DNA of 64,000 nt from Sunxiuqinia elliptica (GCF_900113005.1 NZ_FONW01000006.1:62001-126000); one strand, 5' to 3'; positions 48,047 to 57,169 are shown, numbered from the stretch's first letter. Made by a program: numbers and translations. Notes: generated from the sequence alone by a model not told the origin.

Positions 48047-48862
48047 ATGAATACAAAAACATCTCCTTTTATTGTTTTAGCGGCTGTGGTTTTGGCTTTT
48101 ATCAGTACATCATGTAGTACTGTTCCACTGACAGGTCGTAGTCAGGTTAATTTGTTACCTGAATCGAATATGGTTGAAATGAGCTTAACCAGCTATGACC
48201 AGTTTTTAGATACCAATAAAGTTGCAAGCAACCGCCAACAGGTGGAAATGGTTAAGCGAGCCGGGCAAAAAATTGCCTCTGCTGTCGAGCAATACCTCAA
48301 AAGCAATGGCTATGAAAGCTATCTGCAATATTTTAAGTGGGAGTTTAATTTAATCGAAAACGAAGTTCCTAACGCTTGGTGTATGCCGGGAGGGAAAGTT
48401 GTTGTTTATACGGGTATATTGCCGTTGACGCAATCAGAAGCTGGTTTAGCAGTGGTTATGGGGCACGAAATTGCACACGCGGTAGCCAGACATGGAAATG
48501 AGCGAATGAGCCATTCTATGCTGGTTCAAATGGGCGGAATTGCCTTGGGAGAGGCGATCAAAGAGAAGCCAGAGCAAACGCAGGCCATTTTTTCGGCTGC
48601 ATACGGAGTGGGCTCACAGGTAGGAGTTATGCTGCCTTTTTCACGTCAACATGAGTATGAAGCTGACCAAATGGGATTAATTTTTATGGCAATTGCAGGT
48701 TACAATCCTCAAGAAGCTGTTGGTTTTTGGCAACGAATGGCTCAGAATAGTGGACAAAAACCTCCGGAGTTTCTAAGCACGCACCCGGTCGATGCTAAGC
48801 GTATTGAGGCATTGCAGGAGATTATGCCAGAAGCCATGAAATACTACAACAGTTCTAAGTAA
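48047..48862 (+). CDS. M48 family metalloprotease, lipoprotein
   Basis: The protein has a lipoprotein signal with the cysteine in FISTSC (about residue 25) and is 271 residues long. The zinc-binding motif HEIAHAVARHGNERM (HExxH, about 141-155) and the third ligand in EYEADQMG mark it as peptidase family M48, like Oma1, BepA and LoiP. These act in outer-membrane protein quality control. The N-terminal CSTVPLTGRSQVNLL segment is typical of the bacterial Oma1/LoiP type. It stands between two terminators. Confidence 0.94.
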   Translation: MNTKTSPFIVLAAVVLAFISTSCSTVPLTGRSQVNLLPESNMVEMSLTSYDQFLDTNKVASNRQQVEMVKRAGQKIASAVEQYLKSNGYESYLQYFKWEFNLIENEVPNAWCMPGGKVVVYTGILPLTQSEAGLAVVMGHEIAHAVARHGNERMSHSMLVQMGGIALGEAIKEKPEQTQAIFSAAYGVGSQVGVMLPFSRQHEYEADQMGLIFMAIAGYNPQEAVGFWQRMAQNSGQKPPEFLSTHPVDAKRIEALQEIMPEAMKYYNSSK

Positions 48863-48934
48863 AATGAACATTTGTTAGCGATAAAATAAATAGCTGTTTG
48901 TTAACAGGTTTCGTCTATTTTCAAAATAATTTTT

Positions 48935-48942
48935 TATTTTTG
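48935..48942 (+). promoter_or_regulatory. Candidate -7 promoter box for the DUF3276 gene
   Basis: TATTTTTG fits TAnnTTTG and lies 36 bases before the ATG at 48979. Confidence 0.4.
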
Positions 48943-48978
48943 ATAGTTCAACTATGGAAATAATTTAAAACGAGCAAG

Positions 48979-49371
48979 ATGGAAGGCTTTGATAGAAAAG
49001 ATGAAACGAAAGAAGTCGACAGCAATTTCAGACAAGAAATTTTCTCAAAAGCTGTAAGAGCAGGGAAAAGAACCTATTTCTTTGATGTAAAGTCGACAAG
49101 GAAGAACGAGTACTATTTAACAATTACTGAGAGTAAGAAACGTTACGATCAGGATGGTAAGTTCCACTTCGAGAAACACAAAATTTTCTTATATAAAGAA
49201 GATTTTGAGAAGTTTTCTGATGGTTTGAGTGAGGTTATTGACTTTATAAAAGCTAGTCAGTCAATGGAAGATGCAGAGATCGGTATTGAAATGACACTTT
49301 CTGATAATGAAGATGAAGTGATCGAAGCAAAAGATTATACCAATGTTGAGTTTGACGACTTAAACACTTGA
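48979..49371 (+). CDS. DUF3276 PUR-domain-like nucleic-acid-binding protein
   Basis: The 130-residue product contains the segment IFSKAVRAGKRTYFFDVKST, then EYYLTITESKKR and FEKHKIFLYKEDFEKF, which is one PUR-alpha repeat as in DUF3276/BpuR proteins. Members bind single-stranded DNA or RNA and act as regulators in Borrelia; the role in Bacteroidota is not established. The C-terminus is acidic. It is convergent with djlA across a shared terminator. Confidence 0.88.
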   Translation: MEGFDRKDETKEVDSNFRQEIFSKAVRAGKRTYFFDVKSTRKNEYYLTITESKKRYDQDGKFHFEKHKIFLYKEDFEKFSDGLSEVIDFIKASQSMEDAEIGIEMTLSDNEDEVIEAKDYTNVEFDDLNT

Positions 49372-49384
49372 TGTAGATTTTATT

Positions 49385-49426
49385 AAAAAGAAGGCTGCTC
49401 AACCAATTGAGCAGCCTTCTTTTTTT
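49385..49426. terminator. Bidirectional intrinsic terminator
   Basis: A perfect 18-base-pair stem (49385-49402 with 49407-49424), loop CCAA, with A before and T after. It serves the PUR-like gene and the convergent djlA-like gene. Confidence 0.92.
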
Positions 49427-50165
49427 ATGCGAATTTTCGTTCTTTCTTGATACTCTCATAGGCTTCATTAACCTTCTGAAATTTCTCCTTTGCAGCATTT
49501 TGAAAGTCTTCACCCAAATAGCTTACTTTATCCGGATGGTATTTCATAGCCATCTTACGGTAGGCTTTTTTAATTTCTTCGTCCGTTGCATTTGCATCAA
49601 CTTCCAGAATTTTATAAGCAGCATCCGTGTTGGCGATAAACATGGCCTTAATTGATTCAAAGTCTTTTGAGCTGATCCCCATGTTTTGAGCCATGTGTTC
49701 AATCATTTTTAGTTCGGACGGGGCCACTTGTCCATCAGCTTGGGCAATCCCGAATAAAAAATGGAGAAGTTGAAGCCTGGATGAATAATCCATATTCTTT
49801 TGGATCTGATAGCAAACATCAGCTACTGGAATGTTTTGTTTAAGTAGGTCGCGAAGCATTTTTATGGCTTCTTGAGCTGAACTTGATCCGAAGGAGCGAA
49901 CAAAGAATTGTTTCACATATTCCAATTCGGAACGGAGAACTTTTCCGTCGGCTTTCATGACAGCTGCTACCAAAACCAGTAAGCTCATGACATAGCCTCC
50001 GGTGGTTGTTGTATGTGGTTGACGCGTTGTAGTCGAGCCTGCTGGTCCTGTTTGTCCGTTATTGGTGTCCATCATCGATCCGACAACAAAACCTACAATT
50101 CCTCCAAGGGGGCCTAAAAATGCCCATCCTAAACCTCCGGCAATCCATTTTGCAAATTTACCCAT
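49425..50165 (-). CDS. DnaJ-like co-chaperone with a TerB domain (DjlA type)
   Basis: An N-terminal glycine-rich hydrophobic segment ([20 protein letters not shown], about 10-29) is followed by a TerB-like helical domain (about 60-160) and a C-terminal J domain with HPD in [12 protein letters not shown]. Total length 246 residues. This is the layout of DjlA, a membrane-bound DnaJ-type partner of DnaK. Its start overlaps coaE by 8 bases, and it is the last gene of the ybbR-coaE-djlA run. Confidence 0.9.
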   Translation of the reverse strand: MGKFAKWIAGGLGWAFLGPLGGIVGFVVGSMMDTNNGQTGPAGSTTTRQPHTTTTGGYVMSLLVLVAAVMKADGKVLRSELEYVKQFFVRSFGSSSAQEAIKMLRDLLKQNIPVADVCYQIQKNMDYSSRLQLLHFLFGIAQADGQVAPSELKMIEHMAQNMGISSKDFESIKAMFIANTDAAYKILEVDANATDEEIKKAYRKMAMKYHPDKVSYLGEDFQNAAKEKFQKVNEAYESIKKERKFA

Positions 50166-50745
50166 GTGCTCTAAATTTTTGATCTAATTCTAATAAGACA
50201 GGAATGATTAATTCCTGGTTGTTGTTTTTAATTATAAAGTCAGCCAGTTGTTCTTTTTTTTCATCTGGCCATTGTTTAGACATACGTTCTTCGACTTGCT
50301 TAGCCGAACTGTTATCTCTATTCATAACCCAAGCGGTACGCTGTTGTTTAGGGGCTGTCACCAAAATGTTATAATCCATCATTTGAGCAAAACCAGTTTC
50401 AAAAAGGATGGCTGCCTCGTGGATGATATAAGGCGTTTTTTGCTGATCAGACCATTCGAAAAAGCGCTTACGAACTTCGGGATGAACAATTGAATTGACT
50501 TTCTCAAGTAAAGATGGTGAATTGAAAATGAGTTGTGCCAACTTTTTTCGGTCAATTGTCTGATTTGGGAGGTAAATGTCACTTCCAAAATACAAGGTCA
50601 TCTTACCACGGATAATGGCTGATTCATTAAGTAGTTTTTTTGCATCAACATCAGCTTGAAAAACAGGGATTCCGATTAGTTTGAAAAAGTTGCATATCGT
50701 TGACTTTCCACTTCCAATTCCTCCGGTAATTCCGATTTTTAACAT
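50158..50745 (-). CDS. coaE: Dephospho-CoA kinase
   Basis: The ATG at 50745 (MLKIGITGG) is chosen, because the longer frame runs into ybbR; this gives 195 residues, the normal size. It has the P-loop [10 protein letters not shown] (about 8-17) and the conserved DVDAKKLL and HPEVRKRF motifs. CoaE phosphorylates the 3'-OH of dephospho-CoA in the last step of CoA synthesis. It begins 4 bases after the ybbR stop. Confidence 0.95.
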   Translation of the reverse strand: MLKIGITGGIGSGKSTICNFFKLIGIPVFQADVDAKKLLNESAIIRGKMTLYFGSDIYLPNQTIDRKKLAQLIFNSPSLLEKVNSIVHPEVRKRFFEWSDQQKTPYIIHEAAILFETGFAQMMDYNILVTAPKQQRTAWVMNRDNSSAKQVEERMSKQWPDEKKEQLADFIIKNNNQELIIPVLLELDQKFRAHG

Positions 50746-50749
50746 GGTT

Positions 50750-51745
50750 TTATTTTTCAATGAGATACTCAATTCTTCTGGGGGCAAGGTTTACTGCCTT
50801 CAGGTGTGGAGGTACTTTCTCTAGTTTTACAGGAAGGTAGTCTTTCTGTGACAGGATATCTTCATACGAAACAATTGCCTCAAAGTCATTCGATGTAATC
50901 GACGAAAATCGACTAAGACCAACTAAGAAATTTAATTTTACCTCGGCCGGGAAAAGACTAATGTGTATACTATCTGGAATTCCTTGAATCTGCACCGGAA
51001 CCGCAAGTTCTTTTTCTGTAAACTCTTCAATTGGTATTTGAACAACCACGCGCTTAGGCGAAAATTCAAGGTGCTTAATATCTTGCAATGGAACGTTCCG
51101 TTGTACTGTCTGTGCAAGCTCTTTGTAGTGTTGAGCTACTGTTTTTATTATTTTAAGTGTATCCAAAATTGATTCGGGGCCATGGACGATAACTGAATCA
51201 GGCTTCACTTGAACGGATTCGTATTGATAGTGTTGCTTTTTTAGTTGAAAGCTGATGGCTGGTTCTACTTTTTTCTTTTGGCTGACGATCCGGTCAAACT
51301 GGAAGTAGATCGTGTCAGGGTGAACACCCGTGATGGTTAACTCGTTACTCAGCTGGTCGGCAATTTCATTTCGGAAAAGACGGCTTGACAAAGCATAGTT
51401 TGAGCGACTGCTGTCTTCCATGCTTTCGCCTCCAAACTCATTGATATTAAACACGAGTGGCGAAAAGGCCATGCTCAGTTTATAGCGCAAAAGCGTAAAA
51501 CCATAGGATTTAACATCAAGCGTAAAATGACTGGGGGGATCGTTCACCAATAATTTATTTTTGGGGTGATTGGTGTAGCGAACCGGAAAAGAAAGTTCCA
51601 CTTCGTATTCTTTTTCAAGTGCATTCAGAAGCCAAAATACCGAGGCAATTCCCACACAAACGAGATAAATAACCAACTTGCGGTCATTCTTTATATTTAA
51701 CCTTCGAAGAAAGGTTTGTATCTTATGTAGCCATTTGTTTTCCAC
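50750..51745 (-). CDS. YbbR/CdaR-like domain protein, membrane anchored
   Basis: The 331-residue product starts at a GTG at 51745 (MENKWLHKIQ); no ATG is found nearby in frame. One transmembrane segment (about 26-42, VIYLVCVGIASVFWLL) leads to YbbR-type beta domains outside the membrane. In Firmicutes the homologue CdaR regulates the diadenylate cyclase CdaA; no cdaA is beside it here, so that role is not certain. The gene is the first of the ybbR-coaE-djlA run. A terminator and a candidate promoter lie just upstream. Confidence 0.88.
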   Translation of the reverse strand: MENKWLHKIQTFLRRLNIKNDRKLVIYLVCVGIASVFWLLNALEKEYEVELSFPVRYTNHPKNKLLVNDPPSHFTLDVKSYGFTLLRYKLSMAFSPLVFNINEFGGESMEDSSRSNYALSSRLFRNEIADQLSNELTITGVHPDTIYFQFDRIVSQKKKVEPAISFQLKKQHYQYESVQVKPDSVIVHGPESILDTLKIIKTVAQHYKELAQTVQRNVPLQDIKHLEFSPKRVVVQIPIEEFTEKELAVPVQIQGIPDSIHISLFPAEVKLNFLVGLSRFSSITSNDFEAIVSYEDILSQKDYLPVKLEKVPPHLKAVNLAPRRIEYLIEK

Positions 51746-51750
51746 GCAAC

Positions 51751-51758
51751 CAAAGATA
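51751..51758 (-). promoter_or_regulatory. Candidate -7 promoter box for ybbR
   Basis: TATCTTTG on the minus strand ends 6 bases before the GTG start of ybbR, so transcription would begin at or near the start codon and the mRNA would have almost no leader. It touches the T tract of the yajC terminator. Confidence 0.45.
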
Positions 51759-51789
51759 AAAAAAAGGGTTGACTCACTGTCGACCCTTT
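51758..51789 (-). terminator. Intrinsic terminator after yajC
   Basis: An 11-base-pair stem with one G-T pair (51779-51789 and 51763-51773), followed on the minus strand by T residues (A on plus at 51758-51765), ends the nusB-DUF1573-yajC unit. Confidence 0.8.
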
Positions 51790-51815
51790 CCTGGCTTTTA
51801 CTAAAAAACCATAAA

Positions 51816-52130
51816 TTATTTTTGTGGAGTTACATCAGACATGTCTTTTACGACAGCGCTTTTGTCAACTCGTAGTTTTACATTGTCATCGACTTGCAAC
51901 AAAACGTAGTTTTCCTTGATTTCTGCAACTTTTCCATAAATTCCACCAGTTGTTACTACTTTGTCGCCTTTGGCCAAGCTTTCACGGAATTTCTTCAATT
52001 CTTTCTGACGTTTAACCTGAGGACGGATCATAAAGAAGTAGAAAACAACAATAATCAGAACGAGTGGAAGGAATGTTGTTATTGGATTTTGTTCTGCTCC
52101 AGGCTGAGGAGCCATTAATAAATAGTTCAT
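51816..52130 (-). CDS. yajC: Sec translocon accessory protein YajC
   Basis: A short N-terminus is followed by one transmembrane segment (about 19-38, TFLPLVLIIVVFYFFMIRP) and a cytoplasmic domain with GDKVVTTGGIYGKVAEIKEN, the YajC signature. Length is 104 residues. YajC associates with SecDF near the SecYEG channel. It lies 12 bases after the DUF1573 gene in a likely three-gene operon with nusB. Confidence 0.94.
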   Translation of the reverse strand: MNYLLMAPQPGAEQNPITTFLPLVLIIVVFYFFMIRPQVKRQKELKKFRESLAKGDKVVTTGGIYGKVAEIKENYVLLQVDDNVKLRVDKSAVVKDMSDVTPQK

Positions 52131-52142
52131 CGTTTCTTAGCT

Positions 52143-52577
52143 TTAATTTTTACTGTATAATTTTATAAATTCATTCTCTACATTGGCCGCAATCGCTAAC
52201 TTTTGGGGTTTTTCTTTGGCATTCGAGTAAATCAACAACTCTTTATACACTTTTCCTGTTTCGCCAGCTGTATTAAAAACAACTTCAATTAACCCTGTTT
52301 GTCCAGCTTTAACAACTTCCTTTGGGAAATGAGTTTCAATGCATCCACAATCTGTTTCGATGCGTTTGATGATTAATTTTCCTTCCCCGGAATTTTCAAA
52401 CTGAAAGCTGTAAGCAACAACTTCTCCTGATTGGAGATTCCCAAAATTATGGAATTCTTCCTGAAACGCAAATTCTCCAACAGCAGTATCTGCTTGGTCT
52501 TGTTTGTTATTTGGTTTGGTGTTGTTTTGACAAGCAGACAAGATAAGAATCAGTGCTATCGTTAGCAGCTTATTCAT
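52143..52577 (-). CDS. DUF1573 domain lipoprotein
   Basis: The 144-residue product has a lipobox ending at the cysteine in LILSAC (about 11-16). The mature domain has AFQEEFHNFGNLQSGEVVAY and IKRIETDCGCIETHFP, typical of DUF1573, an immunoglobulin-like fold frequent in Bacteroidota. The TDCGC motif may bind a metal or form a disulfide; its role is unknown. The start overlaps nusB by 4 bases, and yajC follows. Confidence 0.9.
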   Translation of the reverse strand: MNKLLTIALILILSACQNNTKPNNKQDQADTAVGEFAFQEEFHNFGNLQSGEVVAYSFQFENSGEGKLIIKRIETDCGCIETHFPKEVVKAGQTGLIEVVFNTAGETGKVYKELLIYSNAKEKPQKLAIAANVENEFIKLYSKN

Positions 52578-53536
52578 GATTTAGGCGTATCTTCTCCAAT
52601 TAATCCGCGACCAGCTTTGAGAATTTTATTTTCATTTTTCAAGGCTTTCAAAGCCTTGTCCAGGATGCCGTTGATGAAGTTTCGGCTCTTTTTCGTGCTG
52701 TAATATTTTGACAGTTCGATGTATTCGTTCAAACTTACTTTCGTAGGAATTGAAGGGAAATACAAGAACTCGGCAATAGCCATCTCCAAAATCAACTCAT
52801 CGATAAATGCAATGCGTTCAACATCCCAGTTAACGGTGTGAGTGGTGACAACCTGTTTTAGCTCGTCATGATTCAAAATGGTTTTCCGGAATAAATCTTT
52901 GGCGAACTGACGATCCTCCTCATCTTTAAACATTGGAAGAAGTGCTTGATTTTCGCGGGTGTATTCCTTGAATTTCTTGAATGTTTTGATGATCATGCTA
53001 ATGACAAAGTCAACATCATCATTCCAGTAAATACTTTGTTCTTCCAGAATTCCGAAAAGATCATCAGATTGAAGGATAACTTCAGCAAATAGCTGTTCAA
53101 CCAGTTTCTTGTCTGCTTGATAAGAGCTTTCTGGAGCAAGCATATAGCTCTTGTAAAAGTCTGTTGCAATCAATGCATTGTACATCTTCTTGACAAACTC
53201 CGGCTCATTAATCCAGCTCAGTTTTGACTTGTCAAGGTATTTGTTTAGACTCTCGTTTTCTTTTAGCTGACTGATTAGCTGATTCCGGATAAAACGGGTA
53301 TTCGGATTCAGATCCTCTTCCGTTGGAAAGTGTTTCTTCTTTCTCAACTCAATAACTGATTCGGCATGCTTACTGATCTCAATGGCCAAATCCAACAAAT
53401 AATGGTAAAGATCGTATGTTTTCTGTATACTGAAGAATAGCTCCTTCTCCGAGTTGTTAATCGACTTCTCCGACGAAGTATAATAGGCGTACAGAACCTG
53501 TAATACTTTAATACGAATAATTCTTCTGCTAATCAT
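52574..53536 (-). CDS. nusB: Transcription antitermination factor NusB (long form)
   Basis: The protein has 320 residues, twice the usual NusB size, with an N-terminal helical extension (about 1-170) and a C-terminal NusB domain (about 185-305; segments FAKDLFRKTILNHDEL, VERIAFIDELILEMAIAEFL and SLNEYIELSKYYSTKKSRNF). This long form is common in Bacteroidota. NusB with NusE (S10) binds boxA RNA and supports rRNA synthesis. It has a good promoter and heads the nusB-DUF1573-yajC unit. Confidence 0.93.
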   Translation of the reverse strand: MISRRIIRIKVLQVLYAYYTSSEKSINNSEKELFFSIQKTYDLYHYLLDLAIEISKHAESVIELRKKKHFPTEEDLNPNTRFIRNQLISQLKENESLNKYLDKSKLSWINEPEFVKKMYNALIATDFYKSYMLAPESSYQADKKLVEQLFAEVILQSDDLFGILEEQSIYWNDDVDFVISMIIKTFKKFKEYTRENQALLPMFKDEEDRQFAKDLFRKTILNHDELKQVVTTHTVNWDVERIAFIDELILEMAIAEFLYFPSIPTKVSLNEYIELSKYYSTKKSRNFINGILDKALKALKNENKILKAGRGLIGEDTPKS

Positions 53537-53568
53537 TGTTATAGAACTAGTTTTCCTTTAAAAGATGG

Positions 53569-53600
53569 CAAAGTTACACAATTTCTTTTCTGCTGTTCAA
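53569..53600 (-). promoter_or_regulatory. Promoter of the nusB unit
   Basis: On the minus strand TTG (53600-53598) and TAACTTTG (53576-53569) are 21 bases apart, matching the Bacteroidota pattern. The -7 box ends 32 bases before the nusB ATG and overlaps the region just past the end of the rhomboid gene. Confidence 0.6.
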
Positions 53601-53603
53601 CAT

Positions 53604-54326
53604 CTACTTGTTTTTTTCGTTGTCGTCTTCGAAATAATTTGCCGTGTGGTCCGATGTGTAGAAGGTAGAATGGTCATCTTCTTCATCATCAGCTTCTTCT
53701 TCCCATTCGTAATGCTGTCGCTGCGGCCCCTGTTTTCGGTAATAAATGCTTAATAATAGGCCACTCACACTTCCCCATAAATGACTTTCCCAAGAAACGT
53801 CGGGCTTGATTGGGAAAATTCCCCAGAACATACTGCCATAAAGGAAAACAACAATGATGGCAATCGTCAGTAATTTGACGTCGTTTCGAAAGATGCCGCT
53901 AAAGAATAAAAAGGAGGCAAGTCCATAGATGACTCCACTGGCTCCAATGTGCCAGGCCTCACGTCCTCCGAGCCATACACAGAGGCCCGAAAGGAGGTAA
54001 ATCAAGATAAATATTCGGTAGGCCAGTTTTCGGTAAAAGTAGAAAAGGGCCAGAGATAGTACAAAAAAAGGAGCTGAGTTAGCTGCCAGGTGTTTGTAAC
54101 CGCTATGAATGAATGGCGAAAAAAGGATGCCTTTCAAACCTTCTGGTTTAAGCGGAAAAATACCATAGACAGCCAATTCAATATTTAATGTTGATTCAAC
54201 TAGAAAGACCAACCAAAATGCCACTAAAAAGAGCGTTGGAAAAACAAGACTGTGTTTGAAGATCTTTTTTTCCAATTCGGGATCATGCGAATCGCCGCTG
54301 GATGGATAGTAGTTGAATAAGGGCAT
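53604..54326 (-). CDS. Rhomboid family intramembrane serine protease
   Basis: The 240-residue product has six or so transmembrane segments. The catalytic serine is in GASGVIYGL (GxSG motif) and the catalytic histidine in ESHLWGSVSGLL. An HSGYKHLAANSAP segment supports the rhomboid fold. An acidic, tyrosine-rich C-terminal tail (about 205-240) is cytosolic or disordered. Rhomboids cut transmembrane substrates within the membrane; the substrate is unknown. It starts directly after the stop of the threonine aldolase gene. Confidence 0.9.
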   Translation of the reverse strand: MPLFNYYPSSGDSHDPELEKKIFKHSLVFPTLFLVAFWLVFLVESTLNIELAVYGIFPLKPEGLKGILFSPFIHSGYKHLAANSAPFFVLSLALFYFYRKLAYRIFILIYLLSGLCVWLGGREAWHIGASGVIYGLASFLFFSGIFRNDVKLLTIAIIVVFLYGSMFWGIFPIKPDVSWESHLWGSVSGLLLSIYYRKQGPQRQHYEWEEEADDEEDDHSTFYTSDHTANYFEDDNEKNK

Positions 54327-55349
54327 TTAAATTAAACGATCAATTAGTTTTACAAAGCCGTGGATGTCTTCTTCCGTTGTATCAAAAGAGGTCATCCAGC
54401 GAACTTCGGATCGGGATTCATCCCACACATAAAAGAAATATTCTTCTTGCAGTTTGGGAATAATCTTAGTTGGAACAATGGCAAAAACACCATTGGCTTC
54501 GGTTTCCTGAGTTAGTTGTACTTTCCCGAGTTTTAAGATCTCTCGCTCGAGCAATTTGGCCATTTGGTTGGCATGCTGTGCATTGGTTTTCCAAAGTTCG
54601 TTTTTGAAATAGGCCAAAAACTGGGCCCCAACAAAGCGCATCTTTGAGAACAGTTGCATGTTTTGTTTACGGATATATTTGGTGTATTTGGTCAGGTCTG
54701 GATTGAAGAACAAGACCGCTTCACCCATTAATAGGCCATTTTTGGTTCCCCCAAAAGAAAGCATATCAATGCCCGCATCCCTTGTGAAATCGCGAAATGG
54801 CAAGTTTAGCGCAACAGCTGCATTAGCCAAACGGGCGCCATCCATATGAACCAATAGTCCATACTCGTGAGCAAGTGCGGTGATTGCCTTAATCTCTTCT
54901 AGTGCGTATACGGTTCCTAACTCCGTAACTTGAGAGATGGAAATTACCCGAGGCTGTGAGTGGTGCTCGAAATCAAAGCCATGTAGATATTGCTTGATCC
55001 CTTCGGGAGTAATTTTCCCTTTTTGACTTGGAACCGGAAGTAGCTTGCAGCCGGTTAATTTTTCAGGAGCACCACATTCGTCAACTTGAATGTGGGCAGT
55101 ATCTGCACAAATAATGGAGTTAAATGAATTTGTTGCCGAGGAGAGTGCAAGGACATTTGCTCCTGTTCCATTAAAAACAAAAAATACTTCGGTATCCTGC
55201 CCAAACTCTTTCTTAAAAAGTGCGATGGCTTCTTGCGTATAAGGGTCGTCTCCGTAGCCTACAACATGTCCTCGATTAGCCTGCTCAATGGCTTTTAATA
55301 TATTGGGATGAACTCCTGCGTTGTTATCGCTGGCAAATCCTCTGTTCAT
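54327..55349 (-). CDS. Low-specificity L-threonine aldolase-like PLP enzyme
   Basis: At 340 residues this is a fold-type I PLP enzyme of the aromatic amino acid beta-eliminating lyase/threonine aldolase family. The PLP lysine lies in SFGGTKNGLLMGEA, preceded by HMDGARLANAAVALN. The N-terminus FASDNNAGVHPNIL and GDDPYTQEA are typical of threonine aldolase LtaE. The enzyme splits threonine to glycine and acetaldehyde. It abuts the rhomboid gene, with which it may be co-transcribed. Confidence 0.9.
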   Translation of the reverse strand: MNRGFASDNNAGVHPNILKAIEQANRGHVVGYGDDPYTQEAIALFKKEFGQDTEVFFVFNGTGANVLALSSATNSFNSIICADTAHIQVDECGAPEKLTGCKLLPVPSQKGKITPEGIKQYLHGFDFEHHSQPRVISISQVTELGTVYALEEIKAITALAHEYGLLVHMDGARLANAAVALNLPFRDFTRDAGIDMLSFGGTKNGLLMGEAVLFFNPDLTKYTKYIRKQNMQLFSKMRFVGAQFLAYFKNELWKTNAQHANQMAKLLEREILKLGKVQLTQETEANGVFAIVPTKIIPKLQEEYFFYVWDESRSEVRWMTSFDTTEEDIHGFVKLIDRLI

Positions 55350-55766
55350 AAATCAATCTTTAGTTGGGTTTTACAATTTGAAATTTGCGGTTTTCCTTTT
55401 CAAGCTTCTTCGTGCTAGCCTTAATTCGCGAAGATGAAGAAGCAGGGTATAAAAGAAAAGAAAATATTACTTCGAACAAAATTGTTACAGATGAAACGAG
55501 CATGATTTTATTCATCATTAAATCACAAAGGAGTATGATTAAAAAAAATTGTGCGAGAGCGAAGCGGTTCCATGAGTTTAAAATTTTAAACGAAAGAATA
55601 TTGTAGCCATCTAAACCATTGATAAGTTGCTGAATTTTGTGTACTTTTTGGCATATAATGGCTTGGGAAAAAGGAAGGAAATATTGTTTTGTGTTAAACA
55701 AAACCAGTTTCTGGAAGAACTTTTTGTTGCGAAATTGTTCTGAGTATAAAAAAGGGACTTAAACAA
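55350..55766. other. Intergenic region with possible small membrane-protein ORF
   Basis: The 417 bases have open frames on both strands (minus 55360-55701, plus 55385-55606). The minus frame has an internal start near 55518 with one hydrophobic stretch (IMLVSSVTILFEVIFSFLL) and a basic tail, and could encode a short membrane protein of about 52 residues. There is no supporting terminator or family match, so I do not call a gene. No RNA gene is apparent. Confidence 0.3.
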
Positions 55767-57071
55767 ATGAAAAAGAAGATCAATATTTTTTGGTTTCGGC
55801 GCGACCTAAGGGTGCGTGATAACCATGGATTGTATGAGGCTTTACATGCAGGGGAGCCAGTTTTGCCCGTTTTTATTTTTGATACCCGAATTATTAATGA
55901 TTTGGAAGATGATGATAGCCGGGTTGAGTTTATTGTTGATGAAGTACGGCGATTAAAAGCTGAATTTGAGTTAAATGGCAGCACTTTTTGGATTTATCAT
56001 GGTAAGCCTTTGGATGCATTTAAACGATTATGGGTTGAATATGATATTAAAGGTGTTTACGCCAACGAAGACTACGAACCTTATGCTCGCGAAAGGGAGG
56101 GTGAGATCAGCCGTTTTTTACAAGCGCATGAGGTCGATTTCTTGCTATTTAAAGATCACGTGATTTTCCATAAAGAGGATATTTTAAAAGCAGATGGAAA
56201 GCCCTATACGGTATTTACGCCATACAGTAAAAAATGGCTTGAGCGATTGACTGCTAAAGAAACAAAAATCTTTCCTTCAGAAAAGCATTTGAATCAACTT
56301 CACCAAACAGCTCCATTAAAAGATATTCACTTGCGCGATTTGGGTTTTCGGCGAGGTAGCATTGAATTTCCGGCGAGAGATATTGATGAATTGACATTGG
56401 AAAATTACGCTAACGATCGTGATTTCCCGGGACAGAATGGAACCACTCATTTGGGAATCCATTTACGCTTTGGAACAATCAGCATTCGTGAGCTGACAAG
56501 AAAGGCAAAGGAACATTCCTCTGTTTTTCTGAATGAACTGATCTGGCGTGATTTTTATGCAGCCATTTTGTGGCACTTTCCACATGTTGAAGGAAGTGCT
56601 TTTAAGCCAGCTTACAATCAAATACCTTGGATCAACTCGGAAAAAGAGTTTGCTCGCTGGTGTGAGGGAAATACAGGTTACCCCTTGGTTGATGCAGGTA
56701 TGCGTGAGCTAAATGAAACGGGGTATATGCACAATCGTGTCCGGATGGTTACGGCCAGTTTTCTATGTAAACATTTGCTGATTGACTGGCGATGGGGTGA
56801 GGCTTATTTTGCAGAGAAACTGTTGGATTTTGACTTAGCGTCGAATAATGGAGGTTGGCAGTGGGCTGCAGGAACGGGTTGCGATGCGGCGCCTTATTTT
56901 CGGGTTTTTAATCCTACGTTACAGGCCCAAAAGTTTGATCCTGAACTAAAATACATTCGAAAATGGGTGCCTGAGTTTGAACAACTGACTTATTCGCATC
57001 CGATGGTTGAACACAAATTTGCCCGTGAACGCGCTATTTCAACCTATAAAAAGGCGTTGGATTCGTTATAA
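55767..57071 (+). CDS. phr: Deoxyribodipyrimidine photolyase (cryptochrome/photolyase family)
   Basis: This 434-residue protein has the N-terminal alpha/beta antenna domain (IFWFRRDLRVRDNHGL) and the C-terminal FAD domain: THLGIHLRFGTISIREL, LNELIWRDFYA, GYMHNRVRMVTASFL, and DFDLASNNGGWQWAAGTGCDA followed by FRVFNP. The conserved tryptophans of the electron-transfer chain are in place. It is probably a class I CPD photolyase that repairs UV lesions with blue light; class I photolyase versus cryptochrome is not decided by sequence reading alone. A hairpin follows. Confidence 0.92.
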   Translation: MKKKINIFWFRRDLRVRDNHGLYEALHAGEPVLPVFIFDTRIINDLEDDDSRVEFIVDEVRRLKAEFELNGSTFWIYHGKPLDAFKRLWVEYDIKGVYANEDYEPYAREREGEISRFLQAHEVDFLLFKDHVIFHKEDILKADGKPYTVFTPYSKKWLERLTAKETKIFPSEKHLNQLHQTAPLKDIHLRDLGFRRGSIEFPARDIDELTLENYANDRDFPGQNGTTHLGIHLRFGTISIRELTRKAKEHSSVFLNELIWRDFYAAILWHFPHVEGSAFKPAYNQIPWINSEKEFARWCEGNTGYPLVDAGMRELNETGYMHNRVRMVTASFLCKHLLIDWRWGEAYFAEKLLDFDLASNNGGWQWAAGTGCDAAPYFRVFNPTLQAQKFDPELKYIRKWVPEFEQLTYSHPMVEHKFARERAISTYKKALDSL

Positions 57072-57084
57072 AATCTTTTATAAA

Positions 57085-57128
57085 AAAAGCATGGTTGATT
57101 TACTTCTTAGTCAATCGAACCATGCTTT
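57085..57128. terminator. Bidirectional intrinsic terminator between phr and gpx
   Basis: The arms AAAGCATGGTTGATT (57086-57100) and 57112-57127 pair with one bulged G and have A residues before and T residues after. It lies between the convergent photolyase and glutathione peroxidase genes. Confidence 0.75.
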
Positions 57129-57169
57129 GTGTACGCTTAATCAATTTTGATTATTCATTAGCGAGTACA

